The translations under genes and the position numbers were made by a program. Below the pieces are notes generated by a model that worked only from the letters and a program-made list of their open reading frames with translations, had not been told where the DNA came from and searched no databases. This document shows positions 24,588 to 33,564 of a DNA stretch of 64,000 nucleotides, in pieces; position 1 is the stretch's first letter, and each line of letters starts with the position of its first letter. The stretch comes from Rubrolithibacter danxiaensis (lineage in GTDB: Bacteria > Bacteroidota > Bacteroidia > Sphingobacteriales > Sphingobacteriaceae), in the NCBI RefSeq assembly GCF_047272945.1, contig NZ_JBKOPS010000001.1:417401-481400 (forward strand), in the 5' to 3' direction.

Positions 24588-25130
24588 ATGCAAAACTTAA
24601 CTTTGCTTGACGGTCAGAAATTCCAGATTACTATTCAACGTCTTTGTCATCAGTTAATTGAAAATCACAACGACTTTTCCGGATCAGTAATTCTGGGAAT
24701 CCAGCCACGCGGAATTCTACTTTCAAGACGTATAACTGAGGAACTTAGAAAAATTCTCCCTGACGCTACTATCTTAAGCGGTAATTTGGATATTACTTTT
24801 TATCGGGATGATATCGGGCGAAAAGATGGCCCTATCCTTCCCAACAGCACGCAAATAGATTTCATTATCGAAGGAAAAAAAGTAATACTGGTAGATGATG
24901 TTTTATGGACAGGCCGAACTATACGAGCTGCTATGGATGCAATGCTTGCTTTTGGCAGGCCTGAAAAGGTGGAATTACTGGTTTTGGTAGATCGTCGTTT
25001 TTCGCGGCATCTGCCCATTGAGCCCGATTATATTGGCATACAGGTAGATTCTATAAACTCTCAACGGGTAGCAGTAAGCTGGAAAGAGACAGATCAGGAA
25101 GACAAAGTAACATTATTATCGGAAAAATAA
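24588..25130 (+). CDS. pyrR: PyrR-type bifunctional regulator / uracil phosphoribosyltransferase
   Basis: 180 residues from the chosen ATG, the family size. The PRPP-binding loop VILVDDVLWTGRTIRAAMDAM near residues 97-117 is the PyrR/PRT signature, and GIQPRGILLSRRI and TFYRDDIGRK are typical. In Bacillus PyrR binds pyr mRNA to attenuate transcription and also makes UMP from uracil and PRPP. The longer open frame starts at a TTG lying within the promoter element, so the ATG at 24588 is correct. pyrB follows after 1 nt. The predicted leader is too short for an attenuator. Confidence 0.92.
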   Translation: MQNLTLLDGQKFQITIQRLCHQLIENHNDFSGSVILGIQPRGILLSRRITEELRKILPDATILSGNLDITFYRDDIGRKDGPILPNSTQIDFIIEGKKVILVDDVLWTGRTIRAAMDAMLAFGRPEKVELLVLVDRRFSRHLPIEPDYIGIQVDSINSQRVAVSWKETDQEDKVTLLSEK

Positions 25131-25131
25131 G

Positions 25132-26076
25132 ATGGCAGAACTGGCTCAAAAACTAAGCACACGGCATTTATTAGGAATTAAAGATCTGAACACACGAGAC
25201 ATTGAACTTATTTTTGAAACTGCCGATACATTTAAAGAAGTTCTTAACCGCCCAATAAAAAAAGTACCCTCACTCAGGGATATTACAATAGCCAATATTT
25301 TTTTTGAGAACTCAACACGCACGAGGCTTTCTTTCGAACTCGCTCAAAAAAGGCTTTCTGCTGATATTGTAAATTTTGCTGCTTCCTCCTCATCGGTAAG
25401 TAAAGGAGAAACACTGATTGATACCGTAAATAATATCCTTTCAATGAAAGTGGATATGATTGTTATGCGTCATCCGTATCCCGGCGCCGGAATTTTTCTA
25501 AGCAAGTACGTAGATGCCCAGATTGTAAATGCCGGAGACGGGGCACATGAACATCCAACTCAAGCCTTGCTTGACGCTTTTTCTATCAGAGAGAAATATG
25601 GGGATGTGGCGGGAAAAAAAGTAGCCATAATAGGAGATATTCTGCATTCAAGGGTAGCCCTTTCAAACATACTTTGTCTTAAAAAATTAGGCGCCGAAGT
25701 AATGGTATGCGGCCCTACTACACTTATCCCAAAATACATTCATACCCTTGGGGTAAAGGTTGAACACGATTTAATTAAAGCCCTTAACTGGTGCGATGTT
25801 GCCAATATGCTTCGCATTCAGTTGGAAAGACAGGATATAAAATATTTTCCTTCATTAAGAGAATATTCCATGCTGTATGGATTAAACAAAGAGATACTTG
25901 ATTCTCTTGATAAAGAAATTACCATCATGCATCCTGGCCCTATAAACCGTGGCGTTGAAATAACAAGTGATGTTGCGGACAGCAAACAATCCATCATTTT
26001 AAATCAGGTAGAAAACGGAGTAGCAATTAGAATGGCTGTGTTATATTTACTTGCCAGCCAGAAAAACTACGATTGA
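25132..26076 (+). CDS. pyrB: Aspartate carbamoyltransferase, catalytic subunit
   Basis: 314 residues; condenses carbamoyl phosphate with aspartate in pyrimidine synthesis. The carbamoyl-phosphate motif ENSTRTRLSFE lies near residue 62, with HPYPGAG near 118, EHPTQALLDAF near 142 and the aspartate-binding HPGPINRGVEI near 265. No pyrI regulatory chain follows; a small membrane protein gene does. It is co-transcribed with pyrR (1-nt gap). Confidence 0.96.
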   Translation: MAELAQKLSTRHLLGIKDLNTRDIELIFETADTFKEVLNRPIKKVPSLRDITIANIFFENSTRTRLSFELAQKRLSADIVNFAASSSSVSKGETLIDTVNNILSMKVDMIVMRHPYPGAGIFLSKYVDAQIVNAGDGAHEHPTQALLDAFSIREKYGDVAGKKVAIIGDILHSRVALSNILCLKKLGAEVMVCGPTTLIPKYIHTLGVKVEHDLIKALNWCDVANMLRIQLERQDIKYFPSLREYSMLYGLNKEILDSLDKEITIMHPGPINRGVEITSDVADSKQSIILNQVENGVAIRMAVLYLLASQKNYD

Positions 26077-26089
26077 GCCGCCCAGTGAA

Positions 26090-26398
26090 ATGACATCTTC
26101 TGAAAAAGAGTTTATAACATATTGGAGCAAAGCACGCAGAGAATGGAACTGGGGAAAAACCTTTGCAGTTGGTGTATTGTACATTAGTTTGCCTGTGATT
26201 ATACTTTATGACCTCGTGAATTTTTTCATTATAGGCGATGTAGTTTACCCGTATTTCAGTTTTACTCATTTTTTCAACCTGCTCTTTAAGTTCATTTGGA
26301 CAGGAATTCCTGGAGGATTTATTTATGGCTTATATAACTGGAACAGCAGGGAGGTCCGATATAAAAAACTCCTCAAAAAAGAACGAATGGAAGAGTGA
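26090..26398 (+). CDS. Small membrane protein of unknown function
   Basis: 102 residues from the ATG at 26090, 13 nt after the pyrB stop; a longer frame would need a TTG inside pyrB. Two hydrophobic helices are visible (TFAVGVLYISLPVIILYDLV and LLFKFIWTGIPGGFIYGLY) between charged ends, with a basic C-terminus (RYKKLLKKERMEE) predicted cytoplasmic. I do not recognise it. It is probably carried on the pyrRB mRNA. Confidence 0.65.
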   Translation: MTSSEKEFITYWSKARREWNWGKTFAVGVLYISLPVIILYDLVNFFIIGDVVYPYFSFTHFFNLLFKFIWTGIPGGFIYGLYNWNSREVRYKKLLKKERMEE

Positions 26399-26494
26399 TA
26401 GGTATTTATTCATACCATTTCAAATAAAATTTCGTTATTTGGGTGTTTTCAACAGATGTTAGTTTCTTATAAACGGTAAGATTTTCAATAGAAA

Positions 26495-26502
26495 TAACTT
26501 TG
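26495..26502 (+). promoter_or_regulatory. -7 element for the TPR-TonB operon
   Basis: TAACTTTG is an exact TAnnTTTG match 11 nt before the first ATG at 26514. No good TTTG box is seen at the usual distance. Confidence 0.5.
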
Positions 26503-26513
26503 CACATATTTTG

Positions 26514-29500
26514 ATGTCTATGCACTTTAAATATACTACCATAACCTTCGGATTTTGTCTTCTAACCTCTGTTTCTCTTGCCCAAACTACTTCCTGGTTC
26601 GAAGTAAACCAGTCATACAAAACAGCAATAGAATTATTACAGAAGGAAAAATACGCTGCCGCCAACGAACAATTTTCTAAAGTAGAAGAAGCCCGCCTGA
26701 TTCCTTCGTCACAGGCGGCAGACTTAAAACAGGTTTCTCTTATTAAAGAAAATGCTCAGTATTATCAGGCAGTTTGTGCTCTTGAGTTGGGTAATCAGGA
26801 TGCAGAAAGCCAGTTTTCGAAATTTATAAAAGAATATCCGGCAAGTGCCAATACCAAACTGGCTTATTACCATGTAGGCAGGTCGTATTTTAAACAAAAA
26901 AATTACGCCAAGGCAATTGAATGGTTCAAAAAGACGGATGCCTCCAGTTTAACCGGAAAAGAAAGTACCGAATACCGGTTTAAGTTGGGTTATTCCTATT
27001 TCTTTAATAAAAACTATGCAGAAGCTGAACCTTTGTTTGGAAAACTAAAGGATGAAGATACGCAGTACACAGAAGCTTCTATTTATTACTATGCTTATCT
27101 CAATTATTTAAGCGCAGACTATAAAACAGCCTTACGGGAGTTTGAACGGTTAAAAGGTTCAAAAACCTACAGCGCCAGCTACCCTTATTACATTTCAGCT
27201 CTTTACTTTTTAGATAAAAGATATGACGACGTTTTAAGTTATACTATCCCGGCCCTGCAAACAATAGATGAGCAGTATAAAGCTGAAATGTACCGCATTG
27301 TAGCAGCAACGTATTTTGCTAAATCTGATTTTAAAAAAGCAGCCGAATATTATGAGAAATTCCAGGCGAAGGATAATGGTAAAACACAGAACAACCAGGA
27401 TAATTACCAGATAGGATATACCTTTTCGCAATTAGAGGATTATAAAAGAGCCATTAAAGAACTGGAAAAAATGGATATCCCGGATATTTATTATCAAAAC
27501 GGGATGATAACCTTAGGAAAGGTCTTTCTTAAAACCAACAATAAACAGGGTGCAAGAAACGCTTTTTTCCGGGCGTCGAAGCTTGATTTTGATAAGAAAC
27601 TTAAAGAAGAAGGTTTATTCTATTATGCAAAGCTGTCATACGAATTAGAATTTCATACGGTTGCGTTGGATGCAGTACAGGAATTTATTAAAACTTATCC
27701 GAAATCAAAACGCATCAACGAAGCCAAAACGCTTTTAGGAGAAGTGCTGCTATCCACAAAAAACTACAAAGAGGCAGTCAATATCTTAGAAACCATTGAG
27801 AATAAAAGCTCCGAAACTAAGGCCGTATATCAGCGTGTAACTTACTATCGCGGACTGGAATTCTACAATGAAAGAGCATTCGAGAATAGTATTTCAATGT
27901 TTATGCGTTCGCACAACAACGCGGTAGATGATGAAATTGAAGCTTTAAGTTACTATTGGAAAGCGGAAGCAATGTATGAGGTAAGGAAGTACGGAGAATC
28001 TGTAGATAATTTCGAGAAGTTTCTTGCTTTGCCTGCTGCAAAGAACACAGATGTTTACAATTACGCAAATTATGCATTGGGATACTCTGCTTTCAGAAAT
28101 GAAAGCTATATGAAAGCTGCTAATTATTTCGACAGGTTTTTACGGGGCGATGAACGGGATCAGAACACCATACGGGATGCCACCTTACGCCTTGCAGATT
28201 CTTATTTTGCAGCTAAAGCGTACGACAAAGCGCTTGCACAGTATAATAAAATCATCGCCTGGAATTCCCAGGGTGAAGATTATGCGCTGTTTCAGCGGGG
28301 AATGATTGAAGGCCTGCAGGGGCAAAACGATGTCAAAATAGCCACCCACGAATCGCTGTTAAAGCAATTCCCCAATTCAAACTATGCAGACGATGCCGGC
28401 TTTGAAATTGCGTATACCTATTTTGTGAAAGGAGATTTTGACCGCTCTAAAAATGACCTGACTGCTCTGATAGAAAAATATCCCCGCAGCAGTTATGTAC
28501 CCAGAGCGCTGGTAACCATAGGCCTTGTTCAGTTTAATCAAAGTCAGGATGAAGAAGCATTAAAGACTTTTCAACGTGTAATTAACGAGTATGCTACTAC
28601 AGATGAAGCGCATCAGGCACTTGAATCAATTAAAAATATTTATCTGAACAAAGGCGAAGCAGATGCCTTTATTACCTATGCAAATTCAACCAACATTGGT
28701 AACTTAACCACTGCAGAGCAGGATAATATAACTTTTGAAGCGGCAAATAATCGTTTCCTAAAAGGAGATTACCAGGGAACGTTTGAAGCTGTAAATGCTT
28801 ATTTCGACAAGTTTCCCCGCCCTATTCATGAAAAGCAGGCTCGATTTATCCGGGCAGAAAGTCTTACAAAATTAAACAGGCCGGATGAAGCTATCCCCGA
28901 CTACACTTTTATCCTGAACGACTGGACCAGTGAGTATACAGAAAGAGCGTTAATAAGTATTTCCAATATTTATCTTAAACAGCAAAAGTATAATGAGGCT
29001 ATAGTTTATCTTAAAAAGCTGGAGTTGACTTCCGAATATAAATCTCATTACAGCTATGCCGTAAATCACCTCATGGAGGCTTATGCCAATATGGAAATGC
29101 CCGATGAAACATTAAAATATGCAGAGCTGATAAAGACATTTGAAAAATCATCGCCGGAAGAAAAGTTAAGAGCCGATCTTTTTAGCGGTAAGGCTTACCT
29201 GGTAAAAGGTGATACCACTGCCGCCACTAAAATTTTTGCCGATGTATCAACAAAAACGCAAACGGTAACTGGAGCGGAAGCAAAATACAATCTGGCGAAT
29301 TTACAGTACCTTAAAAAAGATTACAAGACAGCTCAGAAGACTGCTTTTGAATTGATAAACAAAATGCCTTCGCATGATTACTGGGTAGCAAAGAGCTTTA
29401 TTCTGCTTGCAGATACGTATGTAGCTCTAAATGATACATTCCAGGCTAAAAGCACTCTGCAAAGTGTAATAGATAATTACGAAGGTAAGGATGACGATAT

Positions 29501-29552
29501 TATTCCTACTGCAAAAGAGAACCTTGAGAAATTAAACGAAAAGAAGAAGTGA
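26514..29552 (+). CDS. Large exported TPR protein, CpoB/YbgF-like repeats
   Basis: About 1012 residues: a signal peptide (ITFGFCLLTSVSLAQ) and then tetratricopeptide repeats over nearly the whole length. Many repeats have the pattern of CpoB/YbgF and BamD, ending in a proline-containing KYPRSSY or QFPNSNYADDA turn, as in IAYTYFVKGDFDRSKNDLTA. Such proteins are periplasmic scaffolds linking envelope machines. The start is ATG at 26514 (or 26520, two codons later); the TTG at 26511 is less likely. The outer-membrane protein gene begins 4 nt after its stop and four more envelope genes follow, so I infer it works with the ExbB/ExbD/TonB-like proteins downstream. Confidence 0.85.
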   Translation: MSMHFKYTTITFGFCLLTSVSLAQTTSWFEVNQSYKTAIELLQKEKYAAANEQFSKVEEARLIPSSQAADLKQVSLIKENAQYYQAVCALELGNQDAESQFSKFIKEYPASANTKLAYYHVGRSYFKQKNYAKAIEWFKKTDASSLTGKESTEYRFKLGYSYFFNKNYAEAEPLFGKLKDEDTQYTEASIYYYAYLNYLSADYKTALREFERLKGSKTYSASYPYYISALYFLDKRYDDVLSYTIPALQTIDEQYKAEMYRIVAATYFAKSDFKKAAEYYEKFQAKDNGKTQNNQDNYQIGYTFSQLEDYKRAIKELEKMDIPDIYYQNGMITLGKVFLKTNNKQGARNAFFRASKLDFDKKLKEEGLFYYAKLSYELEFHTVALDAVQEFIKTYPKSKRINEAKTLLGEVLLSTKNYKEAVNILETIENKSSETKAVYQRVTYYRGLEFYNERAFENSISMFMRSHNNAVDDEIEALSYYWKAEAMYEVRKYGESVDNFEKFLALPAAKNTDVYNYANYALGYSAFRNESYMKAANYFDRFLRGDERDQNTIRDATLRLADSYFAAKAYDKALAQYNKIIAWNSQGEDYALFQRGMIEGLQGQNDVKIATHESLLKQFPNSNYADDAGFEIAYTYFVKGDFDRSKNDLTALIEKYPRSSYVPRALVTIGLVQFNQSQDEEALKTFQRVINEYATTDEAHQALESIKNIYLNKGEADAFITYANSTNIGNLTTAEQDNITFEAANNRFLKGDYQGTFEAVNAYFDKFPRPIHEKQARFIRAESLTKLNRPDEAIPDYTFILNDWTSEYTERALISISNIYLKQQKYNEAIVYLKKLELTSEYKSHYSYAVNHLMEAYANMEMPDETLKYAELIKTFEKSSPEEKLRADLFSGKAYLVKGDTTAATKIFADVSTKTQTVTGAEAKYNLANLQYLKKDYKTAQKTAFELINKMPSHDYWVAKSFILLADTYVALNDTFQAKSTLQSVIDNYEGKDDDIIPTAKENLEKLNEKKK

Positions 29553-29556
29553 TATA

Positions 29557-31248
29557 ATGAAACCTCGACATATAGTAAAATACACCTTTTTTTTAGTAAC
29601 GTTTGGTGCCTGTACTAATTTATATGCACAGGTAAAACCCACAGATAAAGCTCCGAAACCAAAGCCAGTAGATACCGTAATGACCGAAGAGATTGAAGTT
29701 GTAAGGGCATACCGGCCGGTATTGGCAGATGCTGTTAAAATACGTCGTAGCCCTGACCTGGATAATAAAAAACCCTTTAAGCCTCAATTAAGTTACAACA
29801 TCATTGACAACAAATTTGAGCTTAACAGGGATATCAAACAGCTGCAGGCACAGGAATTAAAAGAACAGCAGCCCGCTCCGCTTAAAAATAATTACGTAAA
29901 AATCGGAGCAGGAAATTTGAATACCGGAGTCGGCGAGATTTATTTGAATACCGGCAGAGATGAAGCACTACAGGCCGGATTGTTCTTTAAGCATCTGAGC
30001 CAGGAAGGCGACATAGACAAACAAAAGCTATCACGACAGCAGGCTGGAGTATTTGGACGTAGCATTATGGACCAGATTACACTAAACGGAGAAGCCGGAT
30101 TTGACCGCTTGGGTACCTACTTTTATGGAATTCACCCTAACATGTCTGCCACAGGATATGAACCTGCAAAACAACGTTTAAGCACCCTCAGCCTCAAAGG
30201 AGAACTTCTTAAAAATTACACTGAAAACGAGAGCGAATTTTCTTATGCTGCAAAGGCTGACGCTTACTTCTTCAGCAATTACGCCACAAATAAGGAAAAC
30301 ACCTTAACATTAAGCGGATTTCTGAATAAGGCCTGGAATAAATTCAATTTCGGGGTGAACACCTCGCTTGATTTAACCGCTACTAAAGATAGTGTGACTA
30401 ACTTCGGCAACAGCATATTCAGATTAAATCCCTACGCAAAATTTCAGGGAGACAATTATAAGTTAATAGTGGGGATTAATTTTGTTCAGGAGTTTGGTGA
30501 TATTTCCCGTACTAACCTGCTGCCTGCAATTATTGCTGAAGTTCCGGTTGTTCCAGGATACGCAACACTTTTTGCAGGATATTCAGGTGATGTATCAAAA
30601 ACTTCTTTACGTGATCTGAGCTATGAAAATCCTTACCTGGTTAATCATATCTCTATATCGAATGCTCTGGAAAAATCCAATATATACGGAGGAATTAAAG
30701 GAAATGCAGGCTCAGGATTTGGGTTTAAGGCATCGGTATTTTACAAGAACGTGGAAGATCTTCCTTTATTCGTTCACAGCAAAACAAATCTCCAGAAATT
30801 TGACATCGTGTATGATACCGGAAGTACCAAAATCTTAGGTTTCGATGGTGAAATCAGTGTAAACGCTTCGGAAACCTTTAACTGGACGGGAAAAATAACC
30901 ATCAATAATTACAAAACATCTTCCGAAAGAGAAGCATGGTATAAACCAACTTTCCGGCTCGCCTCCAATGCAAAAATATCCATCAGCAAAAAATTCAATT
31001 TAGACGGAGAACTGGTGTTAAACGGAGATACAAAAGCAAAAACTTATACTCTTACTCCTACACCCGAAGAAAGAATCGTATCTGTAAAAAGTTATGTGGA
31101 TTTAAGTGCTGGTGCTGATTATCTCTTCAGAGATAAAATTGGCGTATTTCTTCGTGTAAACAATATTTTAGGTAATGAGTACGAACGTTTTCTGTATTAT
31201 CCCAAATTTGGGCTGAATATATTGGGCGGATTTAATTATTCGTTCTAA
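29557..31248 (+). CDS. Outer-membrane beta-barrel protein related to TonB-dependent receptors, short plug
   Basis: 563 residues with a signal peptide (VKYTFFLVTFGACTNLYAQ). Residues 40-60 (TEEIEVVRAYRPVLADAVK) resemble the TonB-box/plug entry of Bacteroidota receptors. Then comes a barrel of alternating strands to the C-terminal FGLNILGGFNYSF, ending in phenylalanine. The region before the barrel is only about 100 residues, shorter than a full plug domain, so it may not be a classic transporter. It sits between the TPR gene (4-nt gap) and the HU/SPOR gene (41-nt gap) in an energised-complex operon. The substrate is unknown. Confidence 0.8.
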   Translation: MKPRHIVKYTFFLVTFGACTNLYAQVKPTDKAPKPKPVDTVMTEEIEVVRAYRPVLADAVKIRRSPDLDNKKPFKPQLSYNIIDNKFELNRDIKQLQAQELKEQQPAPLKNNYVKIGAGNLNTGVGEIYLNTGRDEALQAGLFFKHLSQEGDIDKQKLSRQQAGVFGRSIMDQITLNGEAGFDRLGTYFYGIHPNMSATGYEPAKQRLSTLSLKGELLKNYTENESEFSYAAKADAYFFSNYATNKENTLTLSGFLNKAWNKFNFGVNTSLDLTATKDSVTNFGNSIFRLNPYAKFQGDNYKLIVGINFVQEFGDISRTNLLPAIIAEVPVVPGYATLFAGYSGDVSKTSLRDLSYENPYLVNHISISNALEKSNIYGGIKGNAGSGFGFKASVFYKNVEDLPLFVHSKTNLQKFDIVYDTGSTKILGFDGEISVNASETFNWTGKITINNYKTSSEREAWYKPTFRLASNAKISISKKFNLDGELVLNGDTKAKTYTLTPTPEERIVSVKSYVDLSAGADYLFRDKIGVFLRVNNILGNEYERFLYYPKFGLNILGGFNYSF

Positions 31249-31289
31249 CATGTTTGGCTGAATAAAATTTTAAAATTATTTTTACCGGG

Positions 31290-32474
31290 ATGGATATAGC
31301 TCAATATATTTCTGATTTATTGAAGGAGAAGAAGGAGGTAAGTATACCGGGGATAGGAACTTTATATACAGAAATAAAGAGTGCCAGCTTCCATCAGGCA
31401 AGCAACAGTTTCTTTCCACCATCGGCTGCCATTTTTTTCAGGCCTGAACAAAGTGAGCCTAAGCTGCTGGTAGACTATATCATAAAAAATAAAAATCTAT
31501 CGGAGCAATCGGCCCGTTATTTTGCAGAAAAGTTTGGAGAGTCGTTAAAAACAGAGCTGGAGCAAAAAGGCAGTGCAGAACTTTCCTCTTTAGGAACTTT
31601 TGAAAAAAAATCCGATCAATATAATTTCTCAGCATTCAATCAATTTACACCTGCTAAACTTTTCGGCTTAAGCCCCGTATTTGAATTAGAAATTCCAGTT
31701 GAGAGTGCCGCAATCCCCTCTCCTGCTGTTAGCAGTGAAAAAGAGGAAGAGGTTTTTGAAAATAAAATTGAAAAGCCTGTAACAGGTACCGAAGACCAGG
31801 TATCTTCTGAAAAAGAAATGGATCCGGAAACTTTAAATATTAATTTCCCTGAATACCATTTTAATCTGGCAGGTGAAGAAGCTATCCCGGAAGAAAGATT
31901 TTCAACAGCAAAATGGCCCTTTGTCCTGTTAGGTATAGCAATTCTGGCTGCAATAGCAGTTTTTGCGTACACGCTTTATCCGGAAACATTTAAAGGCTTG
32001 ATAAACCGAAACAAAACTGCTGACAAGAAACCGGTAAAAGTAAATCAGCCTAAAACAATAAATCCTGTAAAAGAACCTGACACAACAACCGAACATATTC
32101 TTGGTGCCAAATCTCTGGCGGATACGATTTCAGAGAAACTCGAAAAGGCTGGTCTTGAATATGAAAAGCCTTCGGATACGATTTCTCATGTAACAACCGA
32201 GGTAAAAACAATTCCGTTAAAGGAAGAAATAAAATACGAAATTATCAGCTCTACGTTTGACCGTAAAAGTGAAGCCGATACTTATATCAGGATCATGAAA
32301 AGTAAAGGAATTGATGCCCGGATTGTTCAGAAGCCAACTAATAAACGGAAGTTCTATATCAGCCTGGGATCTTTTAGAAATCTTACAAAAGCAAACGAAG
32401 AAAAACGAAGAATACAAAAAGAAATAACTAAAGAAGCCTGGATTTTAACCCTAAAGAATAAAGTTAACCAATAA
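31290..32474 (+). CDS. HU-CCDC81-type / transmembrane / SPOR domain protein
   Basis: 394 residues in three parts. Residues 1 to about 140 form two tandem HU-like domains (ISDLLKEKKEVSIPGIGTLY; LLVDYIIKNKNLSEQSARYF), the HU-CCDC81 arrangement. After an acidic linker comes one transmembrane helix at 209-231 (WPFVLLGIAILAAIAVFAYT). The end, about 315-390, is a SPOR domain (KYEIISSTFDRKSEADTYI... FYISLGSFRNLTKANEE), known to bind denuded septal peptidoglycan. Topology would place the HU part in the cytoplasm and SPOR in the periplasm, so it could link nucleoid or cytoplasmic partners to the division site. exbB follows after 1 nt. Confidence 0.85.
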   Translation: MDIAQYISDLLKEKKEVSIPGIGTLYTEIKSASFHQASNSFFPPSAAIFFRPEQSEPKLLVDYIIKNKNLSEQSARYFAEKFGESLKTELEQKGSAELSSLGTFEKKSDQYNFSAFNQFTPAKLFGLSPVFELEIPVESAAIPSPAVSSEKEEEVFENKIEKPVTGTEDQVSSEKEMDPETLNINFPEYHFNLAGEEAIPEERFSTAKWPFVLLGIAILAAIAVFAYTLYPETFKGLINRNKTADKKPVKVNQPKTINPVKEPDTTTEHILGAKSLADTISEKLEKAGLEYEKPSDTISHVTTEVKTIPLKEEIKYEIISSTFDRKSEADTYIRIMKSKGIDARIVQKPTNKRKFYISLGSFRNLTKANEEKRRIQKEITKEAWILTLKNKVNQ

Positions 32475-32475
32475 C

Positions 32476-33171
32476 ATGTTTTTATTACAAATTGATTCGC
32501 CGATTATTGATACAGCTAAAGCAGTAGCAACACCATTATCACAACCAACTCATGAGCTGAGATTTATTGATTTACTTCAACAGGGGGGCTGGGTAATGTT
32601 TCCGCTGGTGTTTCTCTTTTTCTTTGGACTCGTAATTTTTATTGAAAGATATCTGACTATTCGAAAAGCTTCCAGAAACGACTCTAATTTAATGCAGCAG
32701 GTAAAATCAAGTATCTTTTCAGGAAAACTTGACTCAGCCGTAGCATTGTGCAGAAACAGTAATACGCCACTTGGCCGTATGCTTCAAAAAGGCCTTCTAC
32801 GTATAGGTCGTCCGATAAAAGACATTGAAGGTGCCATTGAAAATGTAGGAAAACTGGAAGTTTCAAAACTTGAAAAAAATATAAGTATTCTTGGTATTGT
32901 TGCCGGTATTGCGCCCATGCTTGGATTCGTTGGAACCATTTCGGGTGTTATTAAAATTTTCTACAACATTTCCTTGTCAGATAATATCAGTATGGGAATT
33001 ATAGCCGGTGGTTTGTACGAAAAAATGATTACGTCTGCTGCTGGTTTGATAGTTGGTATCATTGCTTATGTAGGATACCATATTTTAAATATCATGGTAG
33101 ATCGTGTAATTCTTAAAATAGAAACAGACGCTGTTGAATTTATTGATTTGTTAGAAGAGCCCGGACAATGA
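32476..33171 (+). CDS. ExbB/TolQ/MotA-family proton channel protein
   Basis: 231 residues with three transmembrane helices: GWVMFPLVFLFFFGLVIFIE near 40-60, SILGIVAGIAPMLGFVGTISG near 140-160, and ITSAAGLIVGIIAYVGYHIL near 180-200. The conserved small-residue block between helices 2 and 3 (APMLGFVGTISGVIKIF) is intact. ExbB/TolQ pentamers with ExbD/TolR use the proton gradient to drive TonB/TolA. It overlaps exbD by 4 nt (ATGA), showing translational coupling. Confidence 0.92.
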   Translation: MFLLQIDSPIIDTAKAVATPLSQPTHELRFIDLLQQGGWVMFPLVFLFFFGLVIFIERYLTIRKASRNDSNLMQQVKSSIFSGKLDSAVALCRNSNTPLGRMLQKGLLRIGRPIKDIEGAIENVGKLEVSKLEKNISILGIVAGIAPMLGFVGTISGVIKIFYNISLSDNISMGIIAGGLYEKMITSAAGLIVGIIAYVGYHILNIMVDRVILKIETDAVEFIDLLEEPGQ

Positions 33172-33563
33172 ATTTAAGACGAAGACAAAGGCCGCATGCA
33201 GAGGTACACACTGCAGCAATGAACGATATCATGTTTTTCCTGATGCTGTTTTTTTTAATTGCATCAACGGTAACAAATCCGAACGTGATCAAGCTATTGC
33301 TGCCAAAATCGGGATCGGGGCAATCAGTATCTAAAAAAACTATTACCGTAGCCATTACCAAAGATCTTGAATATTACATAGAAAAAAAGCCGGTAAGTAT
33401 GGAGCAGTTGCAGCCAACTATTCAGAATTACCAGAAACAAACACAGGAATTAACAATTGTTTTATATGTAGACCGGACTGTTGCCATCCAGGATGTAGTT
33501 CAGATAATGGATATAGCCAACAAGTTAGGTGTGAAAATGGTATTAGCTACAGAACCCAAATAA
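33168..33563 (+). CDS. ExbD/TolR-family protein
   Basis: 131 residues: a short basic cytoplasmic tail, one transmembrane helix with the proton-carrying aspartate D20 (AAMNDIMFFLMLFFLIAST) and a periplasmic domain ending ANKLGVKMVLATEPK. D20 corresponds to the essential aspartate of ExbD/TolR. It overlaps exbB by 4 nt and is 1 nt from the tonB-like gene. Confidence 0.92.
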   Translation: MNLRRRQRPHAEVHTAAMNDIMFFLMLFFLIASTVTNPNVIKLLLPKSGSGQSVSKKTITVAITKDLEYYIEKKPVSMEQLQPTIQNYQKQTQELTIVLYVDRTVAIQDVVQIMDIANKLGVKMVLATEPK

Positions 33564-33564
33564 G

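Noticed and set aside
27668..27690. A third copy of TGCAGTACA, like the rho leader repeats, inside the large TPR gene
   Set aside because: It lies within coding sequence, lacks the paired stem of the rho copies, and is explained by the codons for Ala-Val-Gln.
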